Shown: one piece after another, positions 11,016-22,149 of the stretch
Position numbering within the stretch: position 1 is the first letter of the stretch
Layout of the letters: the number at the start of each line of letters is the position of its first letter
NCBI GenBank assembly: GCA_964036045.1
Contig: OZ038381.1
Location: 114,349,790-114,413,789, forward strand
Length of the DNA: 64,000 bases
Direction: 5' to 3'
From: Eutreptiella sp. 'Long Island Sound 2002'
Lineage: Eukaryota > Euglenozoa > Euglenophyceae > Eutreptiales > Eutreptiaceae
The notes under the pieces: generated by a model
What the model was told of the DNA's origin: nothing
Database searches by the model: none
Seen by the model: only the letters and a program-made list of their open reading frames with translations
Made by a program: the position numbers and the translations under genes

Positions 11016-11779
11016 CCTTTCTGGAGTACTAGTTGACCAAGCTAGTAGGACCAAGGAAAAAGGCTCAAATGTCCCCAAAATTACCTCAAAAAGTGCATTA
11101 CACCAGCCAAAGACATTCCCATCAATTTAAAGAAGCCTATCACACTGTAGGAACCCTTGACAAACAGTGTAATGTACCGTGAATGATGTCCCCTCAATGG
11201 GGCATTCCTCAAAGGTCGACAGTGTGAGGCTGAAAACTTCGGTAAACATTTGTGGGTAGTGGGGTCTGAACCAAGGACTCCCTCCCTAGAGCACACATGC
11301 TTGCCCACTAGGGTACAGTCGAACGCTCTAATGCGGATGGCCATCACTGTATAAACAGCGTTTTAGTAAACGTCCTGACCAAGGGCCAGGGCGGAGCAAT
11401 ACTCCCAATGCAGGGCACAAAACTGCAGGAGCTGAAAAAAAAAAGAAAATGGAACCAACTGGGAGTGATTCCTGTGGTTTAGCGAAATGGGTAGCGATTT
11501 AAGAAGTCAAATGGCCCAAAATTGATGAAATGACGTTAGAAATCAACATTTTTAAGCTAAAACCTAAAGTTGCAGACAAGCGCAACAGAAGCGGACTCCC
11601 AAAAAGAGTTGCGCAAGCGTAAACGGCTCCAGAAAAAGAAGGTATGAGCCGTATTTTTCCAAGTTTTTAAAAGAAATTTTTGCACAGTTGGATCAAAAAT
11701 TTTATAAACTTTAAGAAAAAGTATCGAACAGAAACCCACACCACAGAGCAGGTGCACAACCTACCTCTCAGCTATGTTA
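11016..11779. other. AT-richer spacer, no feature seen
   Basis: Open frames here are short and none has a recognisable motif. The first part may be the remainder of the LTR at 10,312-11,015, but there is no second copy in the window to compare. Confidence 0.4.
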
Positions 11780-12310
11780 GTGTCATGTCACACGCATGTA
11801 TTGCGTTCGTGGTGGTTGCTTTGCTAAAACGCTAGGGCTGTCACGGTCGTGTTCGTTCGGGGTTCCGGTATTCACTTCCTTTGCTCTGCACAGGTCAAAA
11901 CTGAAATGAAAGGTATGAGAAACGAATGGAGCACGCGGCGCGCACTTAGGGTTAGTGTATGCGCTGTGCTCGCGATGCATGTGCCTAATCTAGGCATTTG
12001 CACGTTTTGTCGCTTTCCCTGTGCCCCAATCCACCCTTCTCCTGTCTTCACAGGTCAGAAAGGAAAGTGCCTGCTTCTGTTTGTGTTGCCGTAGCGTAAA
12101 AATAGGGTTGCTTAAAACGCTTGGGCTTGTTTTGCGCTGTGCAGTGCGCCATTCCCTCTCCTCTTTCTGCAGGAAACAAGGTAAGAAGGGCATGCATGAC
12201 ACACAATGCATGAATCGAATGGGGTTGTTTATAACTCACCGTAGGGTTGTTCAAACGCTTAGGGTCGTTTTGCGTTCGTGTTCCCTTCGGCATTCACATG
12301 GTGCGTGGTG
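11780..12310. repeat. Degenerate tandem repeat, roughly 120-170 bp period
   Basis: A block resembling aaacgctagggctgt...cgttc...cattc recurs at about 11,826, 12,113 and 12,252, with a weaker copy near 11,945. Between them a pyrimidine-rich tract ending in caggtca or caggaaac recurs at about 11,890, 12,046 and 12,168. The copies are diverged and their spacing varies. No coding potential is supported. Confidence 0.5.
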
Positions 12311-12640
12311 AGTAAGGTAGGTAAGCCCAGGAGGAGCTCACCTCCTGTTTGAGTCACGGGCTGATTGGTTGTTAATGGTAAATAGTTGATGAAAAAGGTT
12401 AGTCATTCGCCTCCCTTCCATTCATACACACGATGCATTAGAGGGATATAGACCACGCGCAGTGCACATGGTATAAGTCTTGCTTAGGCTACCCGGGGCT
12501 CCGCCCTAAGTTCGATAAGAGAACGGGCGGAGTCCTTAAGCTTGCTTGCTTGCGGCCTGGTTAGAGGACAGCGTAATATAGGTCAGCCTGAGAAGCGTAT
12601 AATACGTGGAGGCTGGCTTGGTTCCTCAGCTGCTAATCAG
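12311..12640. other. Short spacer, no feature seen
   Basis: Non-repetitive sequence up to the target-site duplication of element 1. A short inverted repeat (ggctccgcccta... with gggcggagtcc) lies at 12,498-12,534 and could form a hairpin. Confidence 0.35.
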
Positions 12641-12644
12641 GTCT
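12641..12644. repeat. Target-site duplication, left copy (GTCT)
   Basis: The four bases gtct immediately before the LTR start TGACGCG are repeated immediately after the other LTR at 29,525-29,528. A 4-bp duplication is within the usual range for Ty3/gypsy integrases. Confidence 0.75.
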
Positions 12645-14863
12645 TGACGCGTTCCCGTGGGGGGCCGGCCACGGGACGCTGCGGTGACACGCACAAGTGA
12701 GCAGGCAGGCAAGGCACTACGCTCACAAGGGCATCAATACGCTCGTGTCATGTGACAAAGCGTTTCAGAATCCTTGCCACTCTGAAATGAGGGAACGAAA
12801 GTATGTACAGCAACACATCAGGATATGTACACATGGAGTTGAGACTGGACTGGGGTAAGGGCATCACAGGACAATAGACACTCTATCCCAACTCGTATCC
12901 CAATACCAGGTCCGACCCTCTCAGTGGCTGGTGGGGGCGGGGGCTCAAACACAACCCATGCCCTGCTCAGTCCGGACCCTGAAACCCTGCCAATAGGGGA
13001 GGTGTCGCGCCCAGCCACAGGGGAGTTCCTGGGAACCCAAGTGCTCCAAGGCCAACCGACAGTAGCTCCCCATGCTCCCTTAACAGCAGGTCTCAACTCC
13101 TCTAAGAACAAGAGATATGGCCCCGCCATTATCACCCAGGAGTTGGTAGCTGAAAATGGGCTGTTTCAGCCCAAACTGAAATTAACTCAAAAATCCCCAA
13201 AATTGACCCCTCGTCCGGACCTGCCAGAGGTAGGGACGAGGCAACTGACCCTATGCCCTTCGAGTACGAACTCCCTGGAGCCCTCACCCAACCTGGTTCC
13301 CTCTGAGGTCCTGGCATCAGGGCAACACGGATGAGTCAAGTGGGGTCATGATGCCAAAATCACCAAAATTGGCTTCATTCCCACGCATGGCTTGCCCGGC
13401 CAAGGTAAGGCCAATGGCTCACAGGGTAGGAGGCAGGACCTAGGACTTATATCTGAGTGTACCACTTTCAATTAGGTCCTGGCTCCCTGTGGGCTTAGAG
13501 TAATGGGGCGGCAATTGACCACACGGAAGGGGGAAATTGGGGTCCCAAAATGGGGTCATTTTGGCTGCTCGAAATGAGCCAAAATTCGGGGTGCTTCCAA
13601 TAGTATATCTCCACGCCGGCTTGGAGATCGGATCTGCCATTTCCTACGCAGTCCACCAGGAGTCCAATGAAGTCTCGCATGCCCTTGGCTCCCGGAGATC
13701 TCCATGTCACTGGGCGTGGTGACGATCCCAATTGGGTCCACAAATGTCAAAATTGCAAAATTGCCCACACTCACTTTGGGCTAGCGCCTTAACGAAGGTG
13801 GCTCCGCTTCGCCCACGTGGTGTGTGGACCATGGGGACCATTACCCATAACACCCATGTCATATATGGTCCATTGGTCCATGCGTCCGGCGTGCAGGAGG
13901 GTTAGAACATAGTGCACGGCGGGCAGCAAAAGTGGAAAATTGCTCAAAATGGCCAAAAATGCGCACACTCATGGTTGGGGCAAATGAGGCACATGCCCGA
14001 CTCGGACCGGAGTGTGCCATAGGATTGGTATCAAGTCATATGTGTCCAACATATCTTTTTGGCGTCGCCCAACTCCTCCGGTATTGGGAATGGCAGGGTC
14101 GCCAAGTGAGCCCATGATTTTGGATAGTTCCAAATCGCCAACATGGCAGCCACGGTATGCCAAGCCCAAGAGGGGTTATTCGCCGGGTCCAGGATATGTT
14201 GGGGAGCTAAGTATGTACCCTCATAACATACTTGGGTCATGATGTCAATTGAGCGCAACGTTGAGATGCATGTTCGCCACTTGACATCATGACGGGCCAA
14301 AAACGGCAAAATTGGTACAAAGACACACAAAAGTGCCTTGAAAGGCACACAATTATATTATAATATCTCCGGATTGGATCGTGCAATCAACTAATCCTTC
14401 TAAACACAATGACTTGACACCAATGACCTTCGATCCCACATATGTGCTCCACTTGGGGCGCCTTGAAAGGTTACGAGCGCTACTTCCCAAGTGGGCACAT
14501 GAAAATATGGAAAATTGCAAAACACACACCTTGCTCCCAACGCATCGCTTTGGGATCGCCACACAAGCTTCCCTTCACGAAGGTTAGGCTTGCAATTGAT
14601 CGTAGGGAGTATGGAGAAGGGGCTTGCACAATATGAGGTCCATTGGCGGGCTTGGCTTGGAGCGATGGACCCGCCAAATGGGCACGCAACACAACACAAG
14701 GCACATACTCCATATTGCCCAAAAAGGTAGCTCCCACCACGATATGTCATGCCCCTCCAAGGGCATAACTTTGTGTCAATCGCTCATAGGAACTCAAGAA
14801 GAGTTCCTATGCAACACCAACACTTGCGCGCTACACTCGAAAGTTATCTTAACGCAGGCAATA

Positions 14864-15514
14864 TCATGGCCAAAGAGTTATAACGCAAACTCTACCCTCT
14901 TGACCATGATCCATTACACTAGCGCGCATGTGTGGAGACGCAAGGCATATAATGCTTCCTAAATTACGTCGGGAGTATTGTGAATACATCCCACGTTTCC
15001 TTATCGCAATTCCTCGCAAGCAACACGAGATATGACCTTCACAAGTGGCCTCACGAATCAACTTTGTTTTGCCCATATCTTTAAGACAAATGGAGGGCAA
15101 GGTAAAAGGAAAGTTGATTCGTGCATACGGAAGCACGTAGGTCCACTCGAAAGAGGTCAAATCAAGTGCGGGGATGTCGAAGTTGAAAATCCGATTTTGA
15201 CATCCTGAAAAATTCGGATTAAGGTTGCGAGTGTGAGATGTGAAAATTGCGGAAGCATCCATGCAGTTCCTGACGACTTTGGAGCCTTCGTGACGGATTG
15301 CGTTAAAATTTCCATTAATTACAGTTAAACTGGCGCTTACGGTAAAGTCGCGATCCAACCGCCAGCAGTCAAAACAGTGAATATCAGAACGGAAGCGTAA
15401 AACTTGACGGAAACAATATGAAAATAAAACCCTGTTGATTCCTGATGTTCTGATATACAAATCTCCGCTGGCGGTGCATCGGTTGCCGATGCGGGGCTTT
15501 ACCGCACGGAACAC
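14864..15514 (-). CDS. 216-codon open frame inside the 3' LTR, unknown product
   Basis: The frame is open in both LTR copies (the partner is 28,721-29,371) and lies in the first part of the LTR in sense direction. The product has several Cys and His but no domain I recognise. There are at least five amino-acid differences between the copies (for example VSASLTVING against VTASLTVFNG) and no stops. Because the LTRs are recent copies of each other, conservation of openness is weak evidence for function. The first codon has not been shown to be ATG. It may equally be a chance open frame in the U3 region. Confidence 0.3.
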   Translation of the reverse strand: MFRAVKPRIGNRCTASGDLYIRTSGINRVLFSYCFRQVLRFRSDIHCFDCWRLDRDFTVSASLTVINGNFNAIRHEGSKVVRNCMDASAIFTSHTRNLNPNFSGCQNRIFNFDIPALDLTSFEWTYVLPYARINFPFTLPSICLKDMGKTKLIREATCEGHISCCLRGIAIRKRGMYSQYSRRNLGSIICLASPHMRASVMDHGQEGRVCVITLWP

Positions 15515-15555
15515 GCTCCCGCCGGGCTCGCACCGGGCGTCAACGGGCGCCTTCA

Positions 15556-15635
15556 GTACATGGGGTTAGTGGACCGGAGACCGGTCTTCCCTTCCGTACA
15601 TGGGGTTAGTGGACCGGAGACTGGTTGTATGCCGT
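15556..15635. repeat. 40-bp tandem duplication within the LTR
   Basis: The unit gtacatggggttagtggacc... starts at 15,556 and again at 15,596. The same duplication is present in the other LTR near 29,413-29,490, so it predates the insertion. Confidence 0.85.
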
Positions 15636-15667
15636 AACCTAGACATGGGGTTCTGGGTACCGCTTCA

Positions 15668-15678
15668 CCCCCCTCCTT
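15668..15678 (-). promoter_or_regulatory. Polypurine tract of element 1
   Basis: In sense the sequence is AAGGAGGGGGG, immediately followed by the TG of the 3' LTR. A purine run abutting the 3' LTR is the expected plus-strand priming site of an LTR retrotransposon, and it confirms the LTR boundary and the minus orientation. Confidence 0.85.
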
Positions 15679-17157
15679 AGAGCAAACCCTGGGGGGGGCT
15701 CGATAACACGCAAGCATGGCAGCGGGTACCCAGGACCATATCCTGAAGGGGGGGTGTTACATCCTCACTTCAGGTTGACTCGCAGGTTAGACTCCAAACT
15801 CCACAGTATGATAGGTATGATGCTGTATAAGCTCTTAGCACATGTATAGTATCAAGTATCAAGTCCCGGGTCCTGGCGGCGATTGTTCGGCATCCAAAGG
15901 ACCCGTTAACCCATACCAGGCGCACCGGGTGCCGGCTGCTACGGTCACCGCCACAGTGGCAGTGGCATACACGGCCAACATAGGCGACACACGACGACCG
16001 AGGTGGTCCCACAGGTCGAGAGCGACCACAAAGATCCATCAGGCTACCCCAAGCTTCCCAAGGCCCGCCGACTGGGGAGAGTCCCCACGGGTCCTTCCTC
16101 GGGCGCACCATGTCCATATCCATACGACGCGAGTCCAGAGTGCCATAGTCGAACTCCTTAAGAACCCCAGATCTTAAGGGAGCTCCTCCTTAAGGGATCG
16201 GGCATCAAGGCCGTCTTTTCCCTCGCCCTACTGCCACGAAGGCCATACATGAGGGAGTCCTCATGCAGTGTGGGCGGAGGCGTCGACTCCTCAAACCACC
16301 AGTTTCCCAGGCAGACTGACCAAGGTCAGGAGCACCGGAGGCCGCCATCCGAATGCAAGTGCGTCTGCAAATCGGTAGGCTCACACTGGGACTGACAGTG
16401 GCGGACCGCTGGGAGTGTAGTCAGGCAACTGGGCTTCCCGCCTGGCGCCATCAGGATCTCCACACATCACAGCGAATAGGGCAACACGGTATCACGGGCA
16501 CTCAAACAGTAGAATGTGTACTGAGGTACTGGTCCAGGCTGGACCATATGTAAAAACATGTAAACGGCGACTCAGGGCGCCTCTGTATCCCGATTCGTGG
16601 TGAAAAACAGTCCATCCCTCGGCGATGGGCTGATGACACTTAACATACAGATGCACATATCCTGGAGGGCAGAAAAACAAGCAATAATCTGGGTAAATAG
16701 GCGTGTAAACACGCTCTGGACAGAGCGCCAAACCACGCCACGGTCAGGATAAGGCAATGCAGGAGGGTGGACAGGAAAACGCCTGAGTTCAGGCCATATA
16801 TAGTCGGCTGACACACGTCGACTGGTCTGGATTCCGCAAGTGCCATGGAACCAGACCACACACAAAAAAAAATCGCAATGCCGATGACAGCGGCATCCGT
16901 TGCGCAACGTCGTATGGGCTTCAAGGCCCCAAGAGCTCAAAAATATGAAGGTCAGTCGCCCTACCTGGTTTCCCAAGGATTCAGCAGGGGGGTGAGTGAC
17001 GAATAGAAGAAGAGAGGGGCCATCCTCCTCTGGATTCAGTAGGGGGGGGCATATGGCCACTCCGTCACCGAAAGATGGAAGAGAGCAAGCAAGTAAGGGA
17101 CGATTCGTCGGCCTCACAAGCGCTCAAGACGCATCAGGGGAGAGCTCAGGGCGCTGA
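15679..17157 (-). other. Untranslated region between pol and the 3' LTR
   Basis: About 1.5 kb without a supported gene. The longest open frame (16,572-17,117, 181 codons, minus) follows pol closely and contains a hydrophobic stretch, and 16,640-16,924 encodes a hydrophobic peptide. Neither starts convincingly with ATG (the second starts TTG), and no envelope feature is present. Confidence 0.5.
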
Positions 17158-20100
17158 TCAGGCACCCCTGGCTGCAATCGCCCGGGTGAGTGCTGCCAAG
17201 TCCGAAACTTGGATCTTGGTCTTGTGCTTGCGGATGTACTCCATGAAGGGAGTATTGACCCGCGGCACGAACGAGGAGACGGGTTCCCAGGTGTCGTGGG
17301 ACGGCCCATAGCCTCGCCAACGAACCTTGAACTCCAGACCTCCGGGTGCCGAGGCTTTCGGACGCTGAGCAAGGATTTTCTCGACAGTGTAGTCGTCCTG
17401 CTCAGCATAGTCATCATCCGAGTCAGCCTCATGTGCAGCATAGCTCAGGGACACATGTTGGCCACGGAGGTCGGGTTGCCGCACATGGAGTTGACTCTCG
17501 TGGCGCTCCCGGAACTGTCCGTGACCCACCTTGATACGGTAGGTGTCCTCACCAATCTTGCGGACCACCTCGCCGGGCGTGAACCAGGTTTTGGTGCGGT
17601 GGGTGCCCATAGGGCGGGGTCTGATCACCCACACCGGGTCTCCCACCCTGAACTTCTGCGCTGTCGAGCTCGGGGCGGACTTCTGACGCTCAGCATGCTC
17701 CTTCTCGAGCTGCTGGCGGATGTCCCGCGCCGTTTGCTCTTGCCGCGCGAAGAATTCCTTGGCATCCATAGCCATGCCATCACCAGACAAGGGAAGTCCC
17801 CTACCCAGGGGGTCCCTGCCGAACAGAATCTGGTGAGGGGACAAACCGCCCGGAGTGGGGGTGTCATGATGGGCCTTCAGAGCAGGCCACATCTCCTCAA
17901 ACCAGTTCCGCCGTGGATTGGTGATGTGGATCTTGCGCAGCTTCTCGAACAGCTGCCGTCCGGCCACTTCAGCACGGCCGTTAGACCGGCTGAGATAGGC
18001 GACGCTCTTGGCATGACGTATTCCCATGAGGGAACACATAGCCTTGAACCAGCCACCAGTAAACTGGGGCCCTCGGTCACTGCAAATGGTGCGGGGGATG
18101 TGAAAGACGGTCAGCCAATGACGAATCATCATGACTGCCACTTCTCTGGCAAGCAACCCCTTTTTGCGTGCTGGAACGGCTACAACGTAGCCGCTGTGGC
18201 GGTCCACACAGAGAACCACACAGTCAAAGGTCTCCTTGCAAATGTGCACTTCGGGCATGGAGAAGACGTCCATGGCCACGCTCTCCATGGGCTGGTCAGG
18301 AACTGGGGTCCATTGGGGTTCCCCCTTGACGTTCCGGTTGTCGGGATTGCAGGCCTGGCAGACCGAACAACCCTTCCTGACCTTCTTGATGGCGGTGTAG
18401 AGAACGATATGGTCGATCTCGAACCGACGCTGCATGTCAAGAGCTTGCTTCTTGACCCCTGGGTGCAGCATGTGGTGGTGCCAAGCTTCACACAGCTCGA
18501 GCACCCGGGACTCTGGTACTAGCAGCTTACCATTCTGGTAGAGCTTGCCATCTTCCTCAGTCAGCCCCTTTGGCCACTTCTGCCCGTCGTCAGGGTCGGT
18601 CACAGCCCTATACTCGGCCGCAAAGGCCTCAGACTTGGCGTAGTCGTCGGTCCAGTCGTCCTGGAGGCAAGACTCCGGGAAGAGGTGCTTGTCGGACTCA
18701 GCTCCCTCAGGGGCGAGTACTCTGACCGCTCTGCTCACCCTCGTTGCGAGGGGGGCATCCGCAGCCATGACGACGAAGCATTTTGCACCCTCCTCCTCCA
18801 TCAGGCGCTCCATCTCAATGATCCTCTTGGCTTCAGCGGTCTCAGCCTCATCGCCATGGGCAGAGATATCCTGCATGCCCTTGCTGGCGGGATAGGCCCA
18901 CCTACTGAGACAGTCCGCCACGGTGTTATCCTTTCCAGGAATATAAACAACCGTAAGGTCGAACTTGGCCAAGGTCTCATGCCATCTTGCCTGTCGGGAG
19001 GCGGGACCAGAGGGGGTGTCCACGTGCTCCTTGTGCCACGACTGCAGACCCTGATGGTCGGTGCAGACGGTGACGGGATGGAGGGCTATGTACCCAGCCC
19101 ATTTCCTGAGAGCCATGACGATGGCATACGCCTCCTTTTCACGGGGCGTCCACGTCCGTCTCTGGCCTTCCGCCAGGACTCGGCTCCAGAAGGCCACAGG
19201 CACGTGCCTCCCGTCGTCAAGCACTTGCTCCAACACAGCGCCAATGGCGTAGTCGGAAGCGTCGGTGCGCAGGACGAACCCTCCGTCGGGATCCACGAGG
19301 TGCAAACCCACTGCGGATAGCAGCGCCTGCTTCATCCCCTCAAAGGCACGGTCGGACTCAGGTGTCCAGACCAGAGCCTTCTTGGACCCCTTCTTGGTCT
19401 CCTCTCGGTTGCCCTTGAGCATGGTCGTCATGGGGGCTGCATACTCGGCATACATCTTGATATACCCCGAGTAGTAGTTGCAGAACCCCGGATACGCCCG
19501 TAGCTCAGAGACCGTCTTGGGCTTTTTCCAGTGCTCAATCGCAGCCACCTTGCCAGGTATGGACTTTCGCTGCCCGTTCCCGACTACGTGGCCAGCGAAG
19601 ACCACCTCGCTTACCGCAATGGTGGCCTTGTCACTGCTGCCCGTGAGCTCGTGCCGAACCAGAAGGTCCAGCACTCGAGTGACGTCCCTCTCATGTGCCT
19701 CCAGGAGCTCCTCGTAGCTCATGCTGGGGTCCCTGGACGCGATGATCACGTCGTCCACAAAGGGGTCCGCACAGTCGCGCACCGGCTCAAGCAGGTTCTC
19801 CAGCATCCGCTGAAAAGCCGCATTGCCGTTGGTAACCCCCATGGGCATCACCTTCCACTGGAGAGGTCCAAGTGGGGTGCTCATGGCTGTGCAGGCACGG
19901 GACTCCTCGGCGAGAGGCATCTGATGATAACCATGTTTCAGGTCAATCACCGTGAAGATCCTCCGCCGGTGTTGCTTTTGCAGCATGTCCTCAATGAGGG
20001 GCAGCGTATAGCTGTCGTGCTGCGTTTGGGCGTTCAGGCCGCGGTAGTCGACCACGAGCCGCCACTCACCGGCAACCTTCTTGGGGACGACGAAGCAAGG

Positions 20101-22089
20101 AGAGGCCCATTCGGAGTGGCACGGCTCGAGCCAGCCTCTCTGGATGAAGTCACGGAGGATCTTCTCCATGGCCTCTTTCCTCTCGCCCCTCAGGGCAAAC
20201 TCCCGGTGCCGGTACACACGGGGGTCCTGCTTCAGTCGTATCTTGGCCTCGCCATACGGTCCACGCACCGGTGGGGGAAACACAGGCTTACCGCTGAAGA
20301 AGGTATCACCATACTTCTGCTTCAGCCTGGCCCTCAATGCCTGAATCTTGGGGCAGTCATCGGATTCCGCCTTGGCTTTTCCGGGCACTTGAACCACGGA
20401 GCTTACTTGAGGGGTAGCGACCCCGCTCGCTTTCGGCTCAGGCGGTCTTCCCAGGTGGCCCAAGGGGCCATCTCTGGTCTTGCCTCGGAATAGATCGCCG
20501 TAGGTGGGTGGGTTACCCCCGATCGGCTCGTCCTGGCTGGACAGGTGGTCCAGTACCCTCCTTACGAAGGTATCTCCATCATAGGAACCAGAGACGATCG
20601 AGTCCACTGCCCACCAGGCTTTGTCCTGGCCTTTGCCCTCACGCTGGTTTCCCCAGTCGTGAAAGGGCTGATCCATATACCCCTGAACCAGATCCCACTC
20701 CTCTTCAGTGAGGGGCTCTTCCGATTCGGATTCTTCGATGTCAACAGGGGGAACCGCAAAGCATTGCCTCCAAGGCTCCGCTACAATGCGGTTGACACAC
20801 ACGAAGTCCGTGGTGTCGGCCTGATCAAGGCCCCCATCCCCATAGTGGAATTCCGTTGGCCATCTCTGGGGTGGCATGGGCTGTCCCTTAGCGTCCTGAT
20901 AGACACTCTCTCCAGCCGGTAGGACGACCTTGTTTAAGGTCATGTTGGTCAATGAGGCTACCCAATGTCGGGTACTTTCCTCTTCGGTGCATCCCATAGG
21001 AACAACCAGCACTGTCTTGGAGCGGTCCTTGCGAATCTTCGCTATCGCTCTTGGAATGTCCCAACGGGGGCAATGGATCCACATCAATCCCTGATGCGGA
21101 CCCCAGTGCTTCTTCCACGCGGAGTCCTGTGCGCTCCAGTACTTCTCACACACCTGCAGATGGGCGGAGGTTCCTGAAGAGAACGCATCCAGGGCCAGAT
21201 CCGACGCTCCCAGGTCCGCGACCACTCGGTTCGCCACTTCCGGCCTTACGCCGTACTCCTGGTTTGCTGGCTCAGTGGGCTCAGTGTCCAGCGCGGCCAC
21301 TTCGAGCTGATTGCGTTCGGGGTGGATCCATTGGCATTCCACATGGTGCTCAGGTGACGAAAGCCACGAGAGCTGGTCGTCCTGGTACAGGGTCATGGAG
21401 GCCTGGGCTGGGAGAACGCCGGAGTCCGTCTCCATCATGAAGTCGTACCCGACGATCATGTCCCAGTCCTTCTCAGCCTCGTAGAAACGACCGTGCAGGA
21501 GGATTTCCTTGCCGAGGTCTGGGCGGCTCAGCTCACGATGGTTCACGAACTGCAGCCCGATGGCCGCTTCCTTCGTGCCTCCCACCATGTACTGGCCGTT
21601 CGCCACCTTCAGCCTGACAGGTTTCCGACTGTCGGTCAGACACTCTGGTGGAAGTAGGCCAGCCTTGACCAAGCTGACTTGAGCTCCCGTGTCGACCAAC
21701 ACATCGAAAACCTTTTCCACTTCCCCGCATAAGGCACGGACCTTAAGATGCAACTGCCGCTCACGCCCGACACGGCGCACGGCGTGCAAACTCAGGATCT
21801 CCGGCCGTTCCAGAAGCTCAACAAGCGACTGGTGCAGGTCGTGGACAATGGGCTCAGGCTGCCCATCTGCAGCATCCAGCTGCGGTCCGGGTGATCCTCC
21901 GATACTCTCGGATAGATCCTGTAGTACATCAAACACATTCTTGGTCGCGAAGGACGGACGGGTGCAAGGGTTCGTGCCTTCACTTGCCCTCACCCTGCCT
22001 CCGCAACTGGGCGCCGGACCGGGCCTTCCGCCCGCGGCAGTCCCCTTGTGCTTATCGACTCCCGACTGGGATGGTTCGGCGCTTCCCAC
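17158..22089 (-). CDS. pol: Pol polyprotein of element 1 (PR, extra domain, RT, RNase H, integrase, chromodomain)
   Basis: The frame is uninterrupted for 1,643 codons from 22,089 and remains open back to the gag stop at 22,141. It begins with GTG, so it has no start of its own and is probably made as a gag-pol readthrough product. Residues ~133-136 are DTGA (aspartic protease) with MIVGYDF at ~211-217. Residues ~285-395 form an unassigned domain shared with element 2. RT spans ~615-790 with WRLVVDYRGLN and catalytic FVDD at ~777-780. RNase H spans ~940-1,065 (RTDASDYAIG, REKEAYA, TDHQ). Integrase has an HHCC zinc region (~1,205-1,247) and D1274, D1338, E1374 (D-x35-E), then a GPY/F-like module (~1,500-1,530). 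A chromodomain at ~1,567-1,620 (YTVEKIL, FKVRWRGYGPSHDTWEP) would guide integration to chromatin. It ends with TGA. All catalytic residues are present. Confidence 0.95.
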   Translation of the reverse strand: MGSAEPSQSGVDKHKGTAAGGRPGPAPSCGGRVRASEGTNPCTRPSFATKNVFDVLQDLSESIGGSPGPQLDAADGQPEPIVHDLHQSLVELLERPEILSLHAVRRVGRERQLHLKVRALCGEVEKVFDVLVDTGAQVSLVKAGLLPPECLTDSRKPVRLKVANGQYMVGGTKEAAIGLQFVNHRELSRPDLGKEILLHGRFYEAEKDWDMIVGYDFMMETDSGVLPAQASMTLYQDDQLSWLSSPEHHVECQWIHPERNQLEVAALDTEPTEPANQEYGVRPEVANRVVADLGASDLALDAFSSGTSAHLQVCEKYWSAQDSAWKKHWGPHQGLMWIHCPRWDIPRAIAKIRKDRSKTVLVVPMGCTEEESTRHWVASLTNMTLNKVVLPAGESVYQDAKGQPMPPQRWPTEFHYGDGGLDQADTTDFVCVNRIVAEPWRQCFAVPPVDIEESESEEPLTEEEWDLVQGYMDQPFHDWGNQREGKGQDKAWWAVDSIVSGSYDGDTFVRRVLDHLSSQDEPIGGNPPTYGDLFRGKTRDGPLGHLGRPPEPKASGVATPQVSSVVQVPGKAKAESDDCPKIQALRARLKQKYGDTFFSGKPVFPPPVRGPYGEAKIRLKQDPRVYRHREFALRGERKEAMEKILRDFIQRGWLEPCHSEWASPCFVVPKKVAGEWRLVVDYRGLNAQTQHDSYTLPLIEDMLQKQHRRRIFTVIDLKHGYHQMPLAEESRACTAMSTPLGPLQWKVMPMGVTNGNAAFQRMLENLLEPVRDCADPFVDDVIIASRDPSMSYEELLEAHERDVTRVLDLLVRHELTGSSDKATIAVSEVVFAGHVVGNGQRKSIPGKVAAIEHWKKPKTVSELRAYPGFCNYYSGYIKMYAEYAAPMTTMLKGNREETKKGSKKALVWTPESDRAFEGMKQALLSAVGLHLVDPDGGFVLRTDASDYAIGAVLEQVLDDGRHVPVAFWSRVLAEGQRRTWTPREKEAYAIVMALRKWAGYIALHPVTVCTDHQGLQSWHKEHVDTPSGPASRQARWHETLAKFDLTVVYIPGKDNTVADCLSRWAYPASKGMQDISAHGDEAETAEAKRIIEMERLMEEEGAKCFVVMAADAPLATRVSRAVRVLAPEGAESDKHLFPESCLQDDWTDDYAKSEAFAAEYRAVTDPDDGQKWPKGLTEEDGKLYQNGKLLVPESRVLELCEAWHHHMLHPGVKKQALDMQRRFEIDHIVLYTAIKKVRKGCSVCQACNPDNRNVKGEPQWTPVPDQPMESVAMDVFSMPEVHICKETFDCVVLCVDRHSGYVVAVPARKKGLLAREVAVMMIRHWLTVFHIPRTICSDRGPQFTGGWFKAMCSLMGIRHAKSVAYLSRSNGRAEVAGRQLFEKLRKIHITNPRRNWFEEMWPALKAHHDTPTPGGLSPHQILFGRDPLGRGLPLSGDGMAMDAKEFFARQEQTARDIRQQLEKEHAERQKSAPSSTAQKFRVGDPVWVIRPRPMGTHRTKTWFTPGEVVRKIGEDTYRIKVGHGQFRERHESQLHVRQPDLRGQHVSLSYAAHEADSDDDYAEQDDYTVEKILAQRPKASAPGGLEFKVRWRGYGPSHDTWEPVSSFVPRVNTPFMEYIRKHKTKIQVSDLAALTRAIAARGA

Positions 22090-22134
22090 GTCACCATCCT
22101 GCGACCGCCCTAGCTGGGGCCCTTGGCTGCAGGG

Positions 22135-22149
22135 GCTCCGCTAGGGGGC
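22135..22149 (-). promoter_or_regulatory. Gag-pol junction: in-frame UAG, candidate readthrough site
   Basis: Gag ends at a TAG (22,143-22,141) and pol continues in exactly the same frame, with no further stop through the 17 codons to 22,089. The local sense sequence is GACGCCCCC TAG CGGAGCCCC. CGG directly after the stop is a known favourable context for translational readthrough in some plant and animal virus mRNAs, mostly with UGA. The downstream sequence is GC-rich and could fold, but I did not establish a structure. Confidence 0.6.

Larger units (their letters stand above)
12645..15667 (-). repeat. 3' LTR of element 1 (3,023 bp)
   Basis: Direct copy of 26,855-29,524. On the plus strand both copies begin tgacgcgttcccg and end ttctgggtaccgcttca. 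This copy retains about 353 bp (around 14,290-14,645) that the other LTR lacks. It contains a 40-bp tandem duplication near its plus-strand right end and a 216-codon open frame on the minus strand. Substitutions between the LTRs cluster in the first 500 bp. Confidence 0.95.

Noticed and set aside
16572-17117. Envelope-like ORF after pol in element 1
   Set aside because: Hydrophobic stretches are present, but starts are non-ATG (the 16,924 frame starts TTG) and there is no surface/transmembrane domain order, cleavage site or splice evidence.
17209-18522. 437-codon plus-strand frame opposite the integrase of element 1
   Set aside because: Antisense shadow of pol. The minus frame carries all integrase motifs.
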